From an uncultured Pelagibacteraceae bacterium (GTDB lineage Bacteria; Pseudomonadota; Alphaproteobacteria; Pelagibacterales; Pelagibacteraceae): a DNA stretch of 64,000 nucleotides. The notes beneath the pieces are model-generated. The model saw only the letters and a list, made by a program, of their open reading frames with translations, did not search any database and was not told the DNA's origin. How positions within the stretch are numbered: the first letter of the stretch is position 1; each line of letters opens with the position of its first letter. The translations under genes and the position numbers were made by a program. The stretch is from the NCBI GenBank assembly GCA_902523495.1, contig CABYZU010000002.1, positions 1-64,000 of the forward strand, written 5' to 3'. Below, in pieces: positions 16,549-25,088 of this stretch.

Positions 16549-17979
16549 ATGATAAAATATTTAAAAAAAGTAGTAGTTTTATTTTTTCTGTTAATCCCAA
16601 ATAGTCTATATGCTGATTTTTTTGAGGATATTACAAACCAAATCGTCGATAATCCCCAAAGGCTTAGTTATGGAGTTTCTGTGACGGACGTAAACCAAGA
16701 TGGAAATTTTGATTTTATAGTCACCGGATTTGGTTATTTGAATTTAGCTTTATCATATGAGAATGGAAAATTAATCAATATTGTAAATCAAAAAAAATTT
16801 ACAGATGAGTTTAGGAGAACTATTGGGGTCGCTGCATGCGATATAGATAAAGATGGATATGAAGAAATATATTTTCTTAACACTGATACATATAGTGGTA
16901 CAAAAAAATATTCAGACAGACTTATCGATTTAGAAAAAGATAAGTATGTAGATTTATTTGAAATTGAAAAAAATCAGAGCGATCTTAATTTAACTGCTGG
17001 CAGATCAGTTGTCTGTGTCGACAGAAAAGGTGATGGAAATTATGGTGTTTATGTTGCTAATTATGGAGGACCAACTAGGTTTTATGAATATAGTGACGAG
17101 ATAATAGTTGATAAATCTGTTCAATTAAATCTTGCAAAGGTCACTGGTGGTCGAGCTGTTGTAGCTGGACATATTATTTCTGATAAAATTGATGTTTTTG
17201 CAGCTAATGAAAGAGGAGCAAATTTTTTATATAAAAACAATCAGGGTAAATTTTTAGACGTTGCAAACGAATATAGAGTTGAAGATTTTCTTCAAAATGG
17301 GAGAGGAACTGCTTTGTCTGATATTTATTATAGAGGACGATTGGATATTTTAAACGGAAATTGGGGAGGATTTCACAGAGCCTATGTGTTAAAGGATAAT
17401 ATCTTTCAAGATATAGCCCAGCCACCTTTTGATGAGCCATCAAGAATAAGAACTGTTATTTCAGCTGATTTAGATAATGATGGTTATGATGAAGTCTTCA
17501 TGAACAACATTGGTGAACCTAATAAACTTTTTAAAATATTGGATAATGGTGTGATTGAGCAAATACCATTAGATGTTGGCTTAGAGCCAAATGGATATGG
17601 AACTGGTGCAGCAGTTGCTGATATAGATAATGACGGTGTTCTAGAGTTATTAGTTTCACACGGAGAAAGTTTTGATCAACCATTGTCCTTGTACAAAGCA
17701 AAAGTAAATCCTCAAAATAAATATTTAAGAATAAAACCTTTAAATAAATACGGTGCGCCCGCAAGAGGAGCAACAGTGACATTAATTTCAAATTTGAGAA
17801 AACATTCTAAAACAATTGACTCTGGATCTGGTTATCTTTGCCAAATGGAGCCAGTGGCTCACTATGGAATTCGAGAAAATGAAAAAAATATAAAAATTCA
17901 GGTTAGGTGGACTAATGGTGAAACCGAAACGATTTCTATCAAAAAATTAAACGAAACAATTGTCTTAAATCAAAAATAA
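16549..17979 (+). CDS. Exported FG-GAP/VCBS repeat protein, CRTAC1 family
   Basis: The 476-residue protein has a signal peptide (residues 1-22, VVLFFLLIPNSLYA). It is followed by repeated calcium-binding loops typical of beta-propeller FG-GAP repeats: DVNQDGNFDF, DIDKDGYEEIYF, DRKGDGNYGVYV, DLDNDGYDEVF and DIDNDGVLELL. The C-terminus (GAPARGATVTL, SGSGYLCQMEP, VRWTNGETETI) is an ASPIC/UnbV domain. These proteins are extracytoplasmic with undefined ligands. It begins one base after the DUF4174 gene and ends flush with the convergent fasciclin gene. Confidence 0.92.
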   Translation: MIKYLKKVVVLFFLLIPNSLYADFFEDITNQIVDNPQRLSYGVSVTDVNQDGNFDFIVTGFGYLNLALSYENGKLINIVNQKKFTDEFRRTIGVAACDIDKDGYEEIYFLNTDTYSGTKKYSDRLIDLEKDKYVDLFEIEKNQSDLNLTAGRSVVCVDRKGDGNYGVYVANYGGPTRFYEYSDEIIVDKSVQLNLAKVTGGRAVVAGHIISDKIDVFAANERGANFLYKNNQGKFLDVANEYRVEDFLQNGRGTALSDIYYRGRLDILNGNWGGFHRAYVLKDNIFQDIAQPPFDEPSRIRTVISADLDNDGYDEVFMNNIGEPNKLFKILDNGVIEQIPLDVGLEPNGYGTGAAVADIDNDGVLELLVSHGESFDQPLSLYKAKVNPQNKYLRIKPLNKYGAPARGATVTLISNLRKHSKTIDSGSGYLCQMEPVAHYGIRENEKNIKIQVRWTNGETETISIKKLNETIVLNQK

Positions 17980-18453
17980 CTAATTTAAAGGTTGCAGAAC
18001 TCTATTTATAAAATGGATTACACCATTCGGAGCTTCAATGTCAGCCGTTACAACTTCAGCCTCATTTATATATACAATTCCATTAACCTTTTTAATCGTT
18101 ATCTCTTCACCATTAATTGCCTTAATTTTTATTTCACCGTTTATTTCTGAAGAAGTTATTTTTTTTGAAATAACATGTCTTCCTAAAATGTTAATTAGTT
18201 TTTCTTTGTTCTCTTCTTTTAAGAGGCCGTAATATGTTTGTGCACTAATTGCAGCAAATGCATCATCTAATGGTGCAAAAATTGTAAATGGTCCATCGCC
18301 CTCTAGATTTTTATCTAAACCCGACTTAGTTAGTGTTTCATTTAATTTAGTAAACTTACCAGTCTCATTAAGTTGATTAATTATATTTGCAAATGTAATC
18401 GTTGGTACGAAAATCATTATTAGTAAACAGATAATTGAACTAATTTTTTTCAT
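17980..18453 (-). CDS. Exported fasciclin (FAS1) domain protein
   Basis: The 157-residue protein has a signal peptide (residues 1-22, ending TFA) and a single FAS1 domain with GPFTIFAPLDDAFAAI near residue 54, LGRHVISKKI near 88, and the closing GVIHFINRVLQP. FAS1 domains mediate adhesion or bind pigments such as carotenoids in some photoprotective proteins. Placement among photolyase-family genes makes a photostress role attractive but unproven. Its promoter must lie in the 151-base spacer 18454-18604, shared with the divergent gene. Confidence 0.93.
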   Translation of the reverse strand: MKKISSIICLLIMIFVPTITFANIINQLNETGKFTKLNETLTKSGLDKNLEGDGPFTIFAPLDDAFAAISAQTYYGLLKEENKEKLINILGRHVISKKITSSEINGEIKIKAINGEEITIKKVNGIVYINEAEVVTADIEAPNGVIHFINRVLQPLN

Positions 18454-18604
18454 TTATTTTAAATATATAAAAATTAATAATTTAAAAGGTTAATTTAGTG
18501 CGACAAATGTTTAATCAAAAACTTCATATTGTTTATATTTAACACTAGAAAGTTACAACTATTAATTTAGACTGAAATTTAATCATAAATTTTAATCTAA
18601 ATAA

Positions 18605-19306
18605 ATGAGATTTTTAAAAAATATAATTAAGACATCGGTCATTATAGCTCTAGTTTTATCTTTTTCAAATATCTCAAATTCATCAGAAAAAAACTATTAC
18701 AAAGATTTGATTAATGACTGGTCAAGAATATTTCCAGATAAAAATAGAAATGCTGCAGGCCCAAAATTCTTTAAATATATAATTGATAAAGATATTACTT
18801 ATAAAGATTTTATTGAGTACAACAAATTATATTGTGCTGTATCTGGCTCATTAATTGATCCTAACAGTCAGCCAGATTTTATATTTCTTAAAGAAAGAAA
18901 AACTAAAAATAAGATTTGTGGTAGCTACTATAAATGCTGTATCCCATGTTCATGTGATATTATGAAATACTCCGAGGTTCAAAGAATGAAACATAAATTT
19001 AGCGATGGTGTAAAAGAGTTTTTTGTTTTTACAATTAAAAATCCCTGCAAGAAACAAGACTTTCCAAACAGAGTAAATAAAGATTATTTTTGTGATGGTA
19101 ATAAAATTAATGATAAACAAGTTTACAGTATCAAAGATCGAATAGTAATAGGTTTACTACATAACGGGAAAAGCTGTGAAAAGGATGAGATAGATTTTGT
19201 AAAGAGTCATCAGATAACTGGAAGATTTTGCGAATTTAGAAATAATACCCCTATAGAAAATTTAGAAGCTGGCATGGGTGATATTTTTATAAAACTTGCA
19301 AGATAA
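18605..19306 (+). CDS. Exported cysteine-rich hypothetical protein
   Basis: I do not recognise a family. The 233-residue protein has a signal-type N-terminus (residues 1-26) and many cysteines: a cluster CGSYYKCCIPCSCD near residue 103, and further single cysteines through the C-terminal half, suggesting disulfides or a metal site in the periplasm. The sequence also holds KNPCKKQDFPNR and a terminal EAGMGDIFIKL segment. It lies six bases before the small ArfA-like gene and may be co-transcribed with it. Confidence 0.75.
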   Translation: MRFLKNIIKTSVIIALVLSFSNISNSSEKNYYKDLINDWSRIFPDKNRNAAGPKFFKYIIDKDITYKDFIEYNKLYCAVSGSLIDPNSQPDFIFLKERKTKNKICGSYYKCCIPCSCDIMKYSEVQRMKHKFSDGVKEFFVFTIKNPCKKQDFPNRVNKDYFCDGNKINDKQVYSIKDRIVIGLLHNGKSCEKDEIDFVKSHQITGRFCEFRNNTPIENLEAGMGDIFIKLAR

Positions 19307-19312
19307 CTTTTT

Positions 19313-19459
19313 ATGGGAAAGAAAATCAAAAAAAGAAAAAAAATAAAAAAAAAAAATCCAATAGCAAAATTATTAAGTTCACCAATGTTAAGAAATAAAA
19401 TAATAAAAAATGAAAAAAAAATTTATAATAGAAAAAAAATTAAATTTGAGAATGAATAA
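19313..19459 (+). CDS. Small basic protein resembling ribosome-rescue factor ArfA
   Basis: An ATG at 19313 opens a 48-residue, very basic protein. Its core, NPIAKLLSSPMLRNKIIKN, followed by EKKIYNRKKIK, lines up with the remembered core of ArfA (N-A-I-E-A-L-L-x-D-P-L-F-R-x-R-V-x-K-N, then Y-x-R-K-x-K) with matching spacing up to a two- to three-residue difference before the Tyr. ArfA binds ribosomes stalled on non-stop mRNA and recruits RF2. The N-terminal lysine run is extra; a C-terminal hydrophobic tail like that of full-length E. coli ArfA is missing, as in its active truncated form. The match is by eye, so the call is tentative, but the gene itself looks real. Confidence 0.6.
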   Translation: MGKKIKKRKKIKKKNPIAKLLSSPMLRNKIIKNEKKIYNRKKIKFENE

Positions 19460-19468
19460 AATTTAATC

Positions 19469-20608
19469 TTAATTAAAAGTTGAAATTATTTTGGGAATAT
19501 AATTCTTAAAATTAAAAAAACCTTTATTACAATATTGCCAAGAATACTGATCTAGTTTTCTATACAGAAAATCAAATTTTAAACTATTCGAATTTAAATA
19601 GTCCAGATTTTCACCAACATTTGGATATAACGCGAATACTCTTTCATTTATATTTTTAATTTCATTTATATCTATTGTTTCACAACTTATGGACTTATCA
19701 TTTAATCTTTGCTTTTGGTCATTAATTAAAAGTAATTTAAATTTTATAACATTTTCACTTAATTTTATAGATCTAGTTTCATTTTTATTTGAAATTATAT
19801 AAATCTTTTTAAATTCATTATTTTGGAAATCACTAGCTTCAAAAGATAAATTATTTTCAAAAATTAAAAGATTTCTATCATCTAAATTTTTATTACTAAA
19901 ATCTTGTTTGACAATTGGGTAAGTTTTTTCCGAAACCCTTGGGGGAGCGTTCTCATTTAACTTTATATTATTAAATCTATTATTTGTGAATTTTTTAATA
20001 TTCCATTCACTGGCTAGATAATGTTTTCCTTGCGTTTGAACCCCAGCTACCCATCTCCAACCAAGAGTGTTAGACGCAGCATCTCCATCATAAAGGTGTT
20101 GCATAAAAAATTCTGCTCCTAACTGCCAGGGCAACTCCAAAGTAAAAATCCAAATACTTGCGAACCACATTCTTGTATGATTATGTAAATAGTTGTTTTC
20201 TTTGAGTTCATTTACCCAAAAATTAAAACACTCAATATCTGTTTTCCCTTCAATAGCGTTTTTATAATTTTGGTTATTCTTAAAATCTTCTCTAATTTTA
20301 TTCAATTCAACCAAATAATCTGTCCAAACATTTGGTCTTAATTCTAACCAACCTTTCCAATAAGTTCGCCATAAAACTTCTTGAATAAATTTTTCATTTT
20401 TTGAAAAAGAAAATTTGCTGAGTGATTTCTCAATTATTTCTCTTTCGTTTATGACGCCATGGGTAATGTAAGGAGATAAACAGGATACATTGGTTCTCTT
20501 TTCTGGCCCAAAATCAAAATTTCTTAATTTAGAATATTCAGCAAGATTTTCTTCAACAAAATTGTTTAATTTATTTAAGGCTGCAGCCCTAGACGCTTCA
20601 AATTTCAT
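19469..20608 (-). CDS. FAD-binding photolyase-like protein with alpha/beta domain at the C-terminus
   Basis: The 379-residue protein begins directly with the helical FAD-binding domain of photolyases: RTNVSCLSPYITHGVI near residue 38, VLWRTYWKGWLE, NHTRMWFASIWIF, and the flavin-site DGDAASNTLGWRWVAG near 190. The usual N-terminal antenna-binding alpha/beta domain is missing. Instead residues 240-379 look alpha/beta (LLIFENNLSFEA, KKIYIISNKN, FKLLLINDQKQRL, RVFALYPNVGENL), as if the Rossmann domain had moved to the C-terminus. It is likely to be light-driven repair or a photosensor. It is convergent with the ArfA-like gene and precedes no other gene within seven bases on its own strand except psiE upstream. 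Confidence 0.88.
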   Translation of the reverse strand: MKFEASRAAALNKLNNFVEENLAEYSKLRNFDFGPEKRTNVSCLSPYITHGVINEREIIEKSLSKFSFSKNEKFIQEVLWRTYWKGWLELRPNVWTDYLVELNKIREDFKNNQNYKNAIEGKTDIECFNFWVNELKENNYLHNHTRMWFASIWIFTLELPWQLGAEFFMQHLYDGDAASNTLGWRWVAGVQTQGKHYLASEWNIKKFTNNRFNNIKLNENAPPRVSEKTYPIVKQDFSNKNLDDRNLLIFENNLSFEASDFQNNEFKKIYIISNKNETRSIKLSENVIKFKLLLINDQKQRLNDKSISCETIDINEIKNINERVFALYPNVGENLDYLNSNSLKFDFLYRKLDQYSWQYCNKGFFNFKNYIPKIISTFN

Positions 20609-20614
20609 TTTTAT

Positions 20615-20995
20615 TTATTTTGATTTTTTTTTCTTAAGACCAAGTTTATCACTATGTCTTAATCTAAGAATAACAATTGCACCTGCAATCAATACTATAG
20701 CAATAGCTTCATAAACTAATGCTGTTGGATCCATTTCTTTTCCTTGAAGAATTATAAATCTCGCTAGAGCTGTAATAGCTATTAAAAGTGGCAATGTAAT
20801 GCTTATTGATTGTTGGTTCCAAAAAACTCGCACCATTGCAAGTACTTCTAGGTAAAGAAACATTAATAGTAAATCAGCTAAAGTAACTGACCTGTTTTCA
20901 AACATTTTATACATCTCTATACCCACAGCAATTACTGTACTTATTAAAATAATAACCATTAAAATAAGTTGTAAATTTTTTGCTACTTTTTCCAT
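20615..20995 (-). CDS. PsiE-family membrane protein
   Basis: The 126-residue protein has four hydrophobic helices (residues 8-26, 38-55, 65-83, 94-112). The stretch LLLMFLYLEVLAMVRVFWN and the later ITALARFIILQGKEMDP match the PsiE family (phosphate-starvation-inducible E). Function is unknown; in E. coli it is PhoB-regulated. No clear Pho box was seen near the gene. It overlaps the upstream membrane gene by one base (start at 20995, stop of the upstream gene at the same position). Confidence 0.88.
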   Translation of the reverse strand: MEKVAKNLQLILMVIILISTVIAVGIEMYKMFENRSVTLADLLLMFLYLEVLAMVRVFWNQQSISITLPLLIAITALARFIILQGKEMDPTALVYEAIAIVLIAGAIVILRLRHSDKLGLKKKKSK

Positions 20996-21453
20996 TATTT
21001 GTCTTTGCTAAATGGCAACCATTTTTCAAATACTGATTTTGATGAACCATCGTATGGTATTGAATAAGAGTAGGGGTTTGGACTTGTTAGAACTTCAATT
21101 CCCTTTGAAAATACGAATATAAATACGATTACAAAAACTAGGACCATAATTTTAAAGGGGTCAAAATTTTTTGTCTTAAAAACACTAGATGAATTTTCTT
21201 CAGCCCTGTGAAAATGTTTAAAGGTCATATACACAGCAAAGATCAAACCAATATGAGCTAAAAAAAGTCCAGTCCAACCAAATACAAAAGTTGTGTATGA
21301 AAATACGTATAAACTAAAAACTGTTGTCCAAATAAAGCTCAAAACTAATAAAATTTGCAACCTAACAGTTTTAGGAAGTGAACGTAGATCATTTTTACTA
21401 TCGTCAAACAATATGTTTGCTGTATCTTTCATCCAATTTCTAAATGATTCCAT
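20995..21453 (-). CDS. Hypothetical membrane protein
   Basis: The 152-residue protein has three hydrophobic segments (about residues 30-52, 54-76 and 99-118) and a C-terminal soluble tail with YSYSIPYDGSSKS. I do not recognise the family. Stop/start overlap with psiE suggests the two work or are expressed together. Its promoter lies in 21454-21516, between it and argG on the same strand. Confidence 0.72.
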   Translation of the reverse strand: MESFRNWMKDTANILFDDSKNDLRSLPKTVRLQILLVLSFIWTTVFSLYVFSYTTFVFGWTGLFLAHIGLIFAVYMTFKHFHRAEENSSSVFKTKNFDPFKIMVLVFVIVFIFVFSKGIEVLTSPNPYSYSIPYDGSSKSVFEKWLPFSKDK

Positions 21454-21516
21454 TTTTCTAAGATATAACTAAAAATAAATTTAACAAACCATAAATTGTC
21501 CTAAAACTTAATAATA

Positions 21517-22698
21517 TTAGAGTTTTTTCTTATGATAATTAATAAATCTTTCAACATTAGATTTATTGAAAGTTTTATTTTCTTCAAAAGAAACTTTTTT
21601 CATTGAGTATGCATTACTTTTTGTAATTCTAGATTGGATAGTGATATTCCCTTTATATAGTTTAAGTTTAACAGACCCATTTACCTTACTTCTCTTTTGA
21701 TCAATAATTTTTTGTAATTTAAATCTCTCTTTTGAATACCAATAACCATTATATATTAGTTCAGCATATCTTGGCATAATTGTATCTTTTTTGTGCATTG
21801 TATTTTTATCTAACGTCACTGACTCAATTGCTCGGTGGGCATGAATTAAAAGTGTTCCTCCTGGAGTTTCATAAACTCCCCTTGACTTAATACCAAGAAA
21901 TCTATTTTCGACTAAATCAACTCTTCCTATGCCATTTTTTCCAGCTATAAAATTTAATTTAGTTAGAATTTTTTCAGGGTTTAATTTTTTTCCATTTATT
22001 CCAACTGGATCACCGTTTTTAAAGTTGATTGAAATATAAGTTGGTTTGCTTGGTGCTTTTTCAGGTGAGACTATTCTTTGAAAAATAAATTCTGGAGCTG
22101 AATTTTTTGGATTTTCTAAAATCTTACCTTCAGTTGATGTATGAAATAAATTATCATCAACAGAAAAAGGTGGTGCACCTTTTTTATCTTTTGGAATAGG
22201 TATCCCATATTTTTTTGCATAATTAACTAAATCGCTTCTAGATTTTAATTTCCAAATTCTCCAAGGAGCGATAACTTTTATCTTTGGATCAAAATAGTGA
22301 TAACCTAGCTCAAATCTTACCTGATCGTTTCCTTTTCCAGTAGCACCATGAGAAACGGCATATGCTTTAAATTTTTTAGCTATACTTATTTGATCTTTCG
22401 CAATCAATGGTCTTGCAATGGAAGTTCCTAATAAATAAACCCCTTCATAAATTGCATTACCTCGTATCATTGGAAAAACATAATCTTTTACGAAAAGATT
22501 TTTTAAATCTTTAATTATAATATTTTTAACACCAAATTTTTTTGCAGTGTTAATTATTTTTTTTCGATTAATCTCTTGTCCTATGTCAGCCGTATAACAT
22601 ATGACTTCTGCGTTATAATTTTCTTGAAGCCATTTCAGAATTATGGATGTATCTAACCCACCTGAATAAGCTAAAACAATTCTCTTTTTTAATTTCAT
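21517..22698 (-). CDS. argG: Argininosuccinate synthase
   Basis: ArgG condenses citrulline and aspartate with ATP in arginine synthesis. The 393-residue protein begins VLAYSGGLDTSIILKWL (PP-loop), has VSHGATGKGNDQVRFELG near residue 113, and GRVDLVENRFLGIKSRGVYE near 258; all are strongly conserved in the family, and the length is standard. It follows the IalB gene by three bases on the same strand and may be the last gene of an AKR-IalB-argG transcript. Confidence 0.97.
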   Translation of the reverse strand: MKLKKRIVLAYSGGLDTSIILKWLQENYNAEVICYTADIGQEINRKKIINTAKKFGVKNIIIKDLKNLFVKDYVFPMIRGNAIYEGVYLLGTSIARPLIAKDQISIAKKFKAYAVSHGATGKGNDQVRFELGYHYFDPKIKVIAPWRIWKLKSRSDLVNYAKKYGIPIPKDKKGAPPFSVDDNLFHTSTEGKILENPKNSAPEFIFQRIVSPEKAPSKPTYISINFKNGDPVGINGKKLNPEKILTKLNFIAGKNGIGRVDLVENRFLGIKSRGVYETPGGTLLIHAHRAIESVTLDKNTMHKKDTIMPRYAELIYNGYWYSKERFKLQKIIDQKRSKVNGSVKLKLYKGNITIQSRITKSNAYSMKKVSFEENKTFNKSNVERFINYHKKKL

Positions 22699-22701
22699 CT
22701 A

Positions 22702-23208
22702 TTAACTGCAAGCTTTTTTTGCAGAATTATAAGCTTTTGTGAATCCTAATAATGAGTAATGATCTATGGTTTGAGATCCTTTTTCATTGTAACCAGTAAC
22801 CATAATTCTCGATCCTTTTTTCATAACCTTAACCATTATTTTTTCTTTTTTATTACTCGTCATCCAGGCAAAACCCTGCTGTTTAATATCGAACTTAAAT
22901 TTGTTATTTCCTGACGTGGCTAAAACAGAATTATTCTTGTTAAATTCATATCCAGCAGTTGCACTAATCTCATTAGAAATTTTTGCATTCGGTCTGAAGG
23001 TAACAAATAATCTAGCATCCCTCTTATTTGTTTTTGGTGCTTGTAAAACTGGAATAGATTGAGCAAAACAGACTTTTCCAGAACTCTCTTGGACTACTAA
23101 CGTTTCCCAATCTTTAAATTTACCAACCTTTTTAATATCTGCTAAAGTAATCGTCATAGGAATGATTAAAAATAGAAACGTGAAGATAAATTTTTTATTT
23201 ATGGACAT
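22702..23208 (-). CDS. Invasion-associated locus B (IalB) family protein
   Basis: The 168-residue protein has a signal peptide (residues 1-23, ending TLA), then KVGKFKDWETLVVQES and KVCFAQSIPVLQ, the opening pattern of the alphaproteobacterial IalB family, and ends with FTKAYNSAKKACS, which retains the terminal cysteine expected to pair with the early one. Despite the name, IalB proteins are widespread in free-living alphaproteobacteria and have no settled function. The start overlaps the upstream aldo/keto reductase gene by ten bases. Confidence 0.88.
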   Translation of the reverse strand: MSINKKFIFTFLFLIIPMTITLADIKKVGKFKDWETLVVQESSGKVCFAQSIPVLQAPKTNKRDARLFVTFRPNAKISNEISATAGYEFNKNNSVLATSGNNKFKFDIKQQGFAWMTSNKKEKIMVKVMKKGSRIMVTGYNEKGSQTIDHYSLLGFTKAYNSAKKACS

Positions 23209-24239
23209 GGATTTGGGTATTTCTGTTGAATTTTGTTAATATCATTAATTATATCACTGTTTAAATTAACATTTACACTTTCTATATTTGTTTTCAACTG
23301 TTCCATTGTTGTTGCTCCAATAATAACGCTTGTTGTGAAATGTTGAATTTCACAGAATTTTAAGGACATTTGAGTAAAATCTAAATTATATTTTTTTGAA
23401 ATTTTGTAGTATTCATCAATGGCTTTTTGACCATTTTCATTTTTATATCGATTAAAATTTTTAAATAGTTGCATCCGAGATTTTGCTGGTAGTTTATTAT
23501 TTCTATATTTTCCTGTAAGATATCCAAACGCTAATGGAGAGTAAGCTAATAAGCCGCTTTGTTCCCTTACAGAAATTTCTGCCAAACCAACTTCATAGGT
23601 TCTATTGAGTAAATTATATGGATTTTGCACTGACATCATTTTTGGAAGCCCTTTAATCTTTGAGAGTTCAAGAAATTTAGATAGACCCCAGGCAGTTTCA
23701 TTTGATAAACCTACATATCTAATTTTACCTTGTTCAATAAATTTTTCTAAACTTTCCAAAATTTCCTCAAAAGGTGTCCAATTTTTATCATTCTCATCAT
23801 GTTCATAACCATAATCGCCAAAAAAATTTGTATTTCTTTCAGGCCAATGAAGTTGATATAAGTCAATATAGTCGGTTTTTAGTCTCTTTAAACTTTCATC
23901 TAAAGCTTCAATAATCTTTTTTTTCCCAAAATTATTTCCGCCACCTCTAATATATTTGTTTGATGTATTCCCGCATACTTTTGTAGCTAGAACAATTTCA
24001 TTTCTTTTTTTTGTTTTCTGAAACCAATTACCAATTATTCTTTCAGTTTCCCCATAGGTTTCTTCTCTCATTGGAATTGAATATATTTCTGCTGTATCCC
24101 AAAAATTTACACCTTGGTTTAAAGCAAAATCCATTTGTTCGAAACCATCTTTTTCTGAGTTTTGTTCACCCCAGGTCATCGTGCCGAGACAAATTGTACT
24201 CACATTTAGATCAGTATTTCCTAATTTTTTGTAATTCAT
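23199..24239 (-). CDS. Aldo/keto reductase, Tas-like
   Basis: This 346-residue NADPH-dependent oxidoreductase has the TIM-barrel signatures GTMTWGEQN near residue 19, NFWDTAEIYSIP with the catalytic Asp/Tyr near 51, DLYQLHWPERNT containing the catalytic His, YVGLSNETAWG, and the cofactor-loop SVIIGATTMEQLKTNIE. The longer loop with GNSxKYIRGGG matches the E. coli Tas branch. Substrate unknown. It is divergent from the Bax-inhibitor gene, with 77 bases between starts. Confidence 0.94.
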   Translation of the reverse strand: MNYKKLGNTDLNVSTICLGTMTWGEQNSEKDGFEQMDFALNQGVNFWDTAEIYSIPMREETYGETERIIGNWFQKTKKRNEIVLATKVCGNTSNKYIRGGGNNFGKKKIIEALDESLKRLKTDYIDLYQLHWPERNTNFFGDYGYEHDENDKNWTPFEEILESLEKFIEQGKIRYVGLSNETAWGLSKFLELSKIKGLPKMMSVQNPYNLLNRTYEVGLAEISVREQSGLLAYSPLAFGYLTGKYRNNKLPAKSRMQLFKNFNRYKNENGQKAIDEYYKISKKYNLDFTQMSLKFCEIQHFTTSVIIGATTMEQLKTNIESVNVNLNSDIINDINKIQQKYPNPCP

Positions 24240-24316
24240 TACTATATTACCGTATTAGTCATTTATTGTTTTTTTGATATCTTGAATAATTAATAAAAGA
24301 TTATATATATTTCATT

Positions 24317-25087
24317 ATGGAATTTAATAAAAAAGGTATCTTAGGAAGAGCAAAACAAGCTGCTCAACAATCAGCTACAGCAACAGTTACAGACGAAGGC
24401 TTAAGAGCTTATATGCTTAAAGTATATAACTACATGGCAACTGGAATTCTTCTAACAGGTATAATTGCACTTGTGACTTTTAAAATGTCTGTTTTGACTG
24501 ATAGTTCAGGGTCTATAGTTGGACTAACTCAAATGGGTAACGCAATTTACATGTCAGGGTTAAAGTGGTTGGTTATGTTAGCTCCTCTTGGAGTAGTATT
24601 TTATATGAGTTTTGGAATAAATAAAATGAGTGCATCAAAAGCTCAGACAACTTTTTGGATTTTTGCAGCGTTAATGGGTTTGTCTCTTTCATCAATTTTA
24701 TTAGTTTATACCGGCATGAGTATCACAAGGGTATTTTTCATTTGTTCAGCAACATTTGGAGCTATGAGCATATACGGCTACACAACTAAAAGAGACCTAA
24801 CAAAATTAGGATCATTTTTAATGATGGGATTAATTGGAATCATAATTGCATCAATAGTTAACTTATTTATGAAATCTTCGATGATGTATTTTGTAATTTC
24901 AATTTTAGGAGTTTTAATTTTTGTAGGTCTTACTGCTTACGATACCCAAAAAATTAAGAACATGTATGCTGCTAGCGACACAGGTGAACTTATGGGCAAA
25001 AAAGCTGTAATGGGCGCGTTAACACTTTATTTAGACTTTATTAATTTGTTTATTATGTTGCTTAGACTTTTTGGCCAAAGAAGATAA
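24317..25087 (+). CDS. Bax inhibitor-1/YccA family membrane protein
   Basis: The 256-residue protein has seven hydrophobic helices after a soluble N-terminus of about 28 residues. VYNYMATGILLTGI near residue 37, FGAMSIYGYTTKRDLTKLGSF near 145 and FVGLTAYDTQKIKNMY near 205 are diagnostic of the family (TMBIM/BI-1). Members act as calcium-leak or stress-related channels and associate with membrane proteases in bacteria. It is a single gene, convergent with DUF2794 one base away. Confidence 0.95.
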   Translation: MEFNKKGILGRAKQAAQQSATATVTDEGLRAYMLKVYNYMATGILLTGIIALVTFKMSVLTDSSGSIVGLTQMGNAIYMSGLKWLVMLAPLGVVFYMSFGINKMSASKAQTTFWIFAALMGLSLSSILLVYTGMSITRVFFICSATFGAMSIYGYTTKRDLTKLGSFLMMGLIGIIIASIVNLFMKSSMMYFVISILGVLIFVGLTAYDTQKIKNMYAASDTGELMGKKAVMGALTLYLDFINLFIMLLRLFGQRR

Positions 25088-25088
25088 T

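Noticed and set aside
18454-18604. 151-base spacer between fasciclin and the exported Cys-rich gene as an RNA gene
   Set aside because: No stable hairpin or small reading frame was seen; it is AT-rich and probably holds two divergent promoters.
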